Below are positions 63,065 through 64,000 of a stretch of 64,000 bases of DNA, piece by piece. Position 1 is the stretch's first letter; the number at the start of each line of letters is the position of its first letter. This stretch comes from Zobellia barbeyronii (GTDB lineage Bacteria; Bacteroidota; Bacteroidia; Flavobacteriales; Flavobacteriaceae), in assembly GCF_018603515.1 (NCBI RefSeq), contig NZ_JACATN010000002.1:496001-560000 (forward strand). The letters are read 5' to 3'. A program made the translations under genes and the position numbers. Below the pieces are notes generated by a model. It was not told the DNA's origin, did not search any database, and worked only from the letters and a program-made list of their open reading frames with translations.

Positions 63065-64000
63065 ATGCTTAGAGTTGGCGTATTAGGCGCAGGTCATTTA
63101 GGAAAAATACATTTACGTCTGCTTAACGAATCGGACAAATATGAATTGGTTGGTTTCTATGATGCAGATGCTATAAACGGAAAAAAAGTAGCGGACGAAT
63201 TTGGATACCAATACTATGACAACATTAATAAACTTATAGAGGCGGTAGATGTGGTTGATATTGTAACCCCTACCCTTTCTCATTTTGATTGTGCCAAAAA
63301 GGCCATAGAAAAGGGAAAACATATCTTCATAGAAAAGCCCATAACTAATACCTACGAAGAAGCAACAGCGCTTTTAGAACTAGAAAAAAAGTATAACGTA
63401 AAAGGGCAAGTAGGACATGTGGAGCGTTTTAATCCGGCTTTTTCTGCCGTAAAACATCAGATTAACACGCCTATGTTTATTGAAAGCCATCGTTTGGCAG
63501 AATTTAACCCTCGGGGAACGGATGTGCCAGTGGTTCTTGACCTAATGATTCATGACATAGATGCTATTCTTAGCGTAGTAAACTCTGAGGTGAAACAAAT
63601 TAATGCCAGTGGCGTTTCTGTCATTAGTAAATCTCCGGATATTGCCAATGCGCGAATAGAGTTTGAAAATGGCTGTGTAGCAAATTTAACGGCCAGTAGA
63701 ATTTCCTTGAAGAATATGCGTAAATCACGGTTCTTTCAAAAGGATGCCTACATATCCGTAGATTTCTTAGAGAAGAAAGTTGAAGTAGTAAAAATGAAAG
63801 ACGCTCCGGAAAAAGTGGGCGATTTTGATATGGTACTTCAAAATGCAGAAGGCGAAAAAAAACAAATCTATTTTGAAAACCCAGAAGTGGGCACAAACAA
63901 TGCAATTCTAGACGAACTAGAAAGTTTTGCCGATGCCATTGCAAACGATACTACACCAATCGTAAGCTTAAAGCAAGGTACACAGGCACTAAAAGTAGCC
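63065..64000 (+). CDS. Gfo/Idh/MocA-family oxidoreductase, partial (3' end outside window)
   Basis: 312 residues are seen and the frame is open at the window end. N-terminal Rossmann fold VGVLGAGHLGKIHLRLL, then FIEKPITNTYEEA with the catalytic-region Lys (EKP, about residue 95), and VGHVERFNPAF; the C-terminal alpha/beta domain includes MIHDIDAIL. It should act on a sugar or inositol-like substrate with NAD(P). The start at 63065 is the only good ATG before the glycine-rich motif. Substrate not predictable from the visible part. Confidence 0.92.
   Translation, partial: MLRVGVLGAGHLGKIHLRLLNESDKYELVGFYDADAINGKKVADEFGYQYYDNINKLIEAVDVVDIVTPTLSHFDCAKKAIEKGKHIFIEKPITNTYEEATALLELEKKYNVKGQVGHVERFNPAFSAVKHQINTPMFIESHRLAEFNPRGTDVPVVLDLMIHDIDAILSVVNSEVKQINASGVSVISKSPDIANARIEFENGCVANLTASRISLKNMRKSRFFQKDAYISVDFLEKKVEVVKMKDAPEKVGDFDMVLQNAEGEKKQIYFENPEVGTNNAILDELESFADAIANDTTPIVSLKQGTQALKVA

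Overview
The window looks like chromosomal DNA of a marine-type Flavobacteriaceae member (Bacteroidota). The evidence is low GC, a SusC/SusD pair, many lipoproteins with a short signal ending in S/T-C, a PorP/SprF (type IX secretion) protein, DUF3050, DUF4252 and DUF1080 proteins, a YtxJ bacilliredoxin, near absence of Shine-Dalgarno sites, and several promoters of the Bacteroidota form TTG-N18..20-TAnnTTTG. I cannot name the species from sequence alone. No tRNA, rRNA, CRISPR array, transposase, integrase or phage gene was found.

Layout. 1-9.9 kb, minus strand: a carbohydrate-uptake operon susC - susD - FG-GAP/ASPIC lipoprotein - propeller sensor (cut by the window start). 10.3-12.4 kb, plus strand: a divergent pair, an SDR (probable D-mannonate oxidoreductase) and UxuA, which point to hexuronate catabolism. 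12.7-29.4 kb: housekeeping and scattered genes (BI-1 protein, dnaK, sdaA, DUF3050, nuclease, DUF1080, panB, two RluA-type synthases, amidohydrolase, EamA transporter). 29.7-32.1 kb: leuA-leuB. 32.1-47 kb: pheT, two TlpA-like lipoproteins, an ABC-F ATPase, transaldolase, an SDR, the SRP RNA gene, a glutamine cyclotransferase/thioesterase pair and a large secreted lipoprotein.

47.2-52.4 kb is the most unusual stretch. It holds a LytTR regulator whose receiver lacks the phospho-acceptor Asp, a small lipoprotein made almost wholly of ten 14-residue repeats, a lipobox-bearing TPR histidine kinase, its response regulator, and an unrecognised acidic protein. Two promoters here share a CCCCA...TGGGG palindrome placed exactly 2 bp before a -7-like box. 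I propose this as a candidate undescribed signalling module.

52.5-64 kb: glyA and fahA diverging from one promoter region, ytxJ, clpB, a TetR regulator with a likely operator, a PorP/SprF-coiled coil-SPOR fusion, a histidine phosphatase, smpB, pcm and a Gfo/Idh/MocA oxidoreductase cut by the window end. dnaK and clpB, 39 kb apart, carry the same TGACnTnATGTC element about 70-80 bp before their start codons, which suggests a common heat-shock control.
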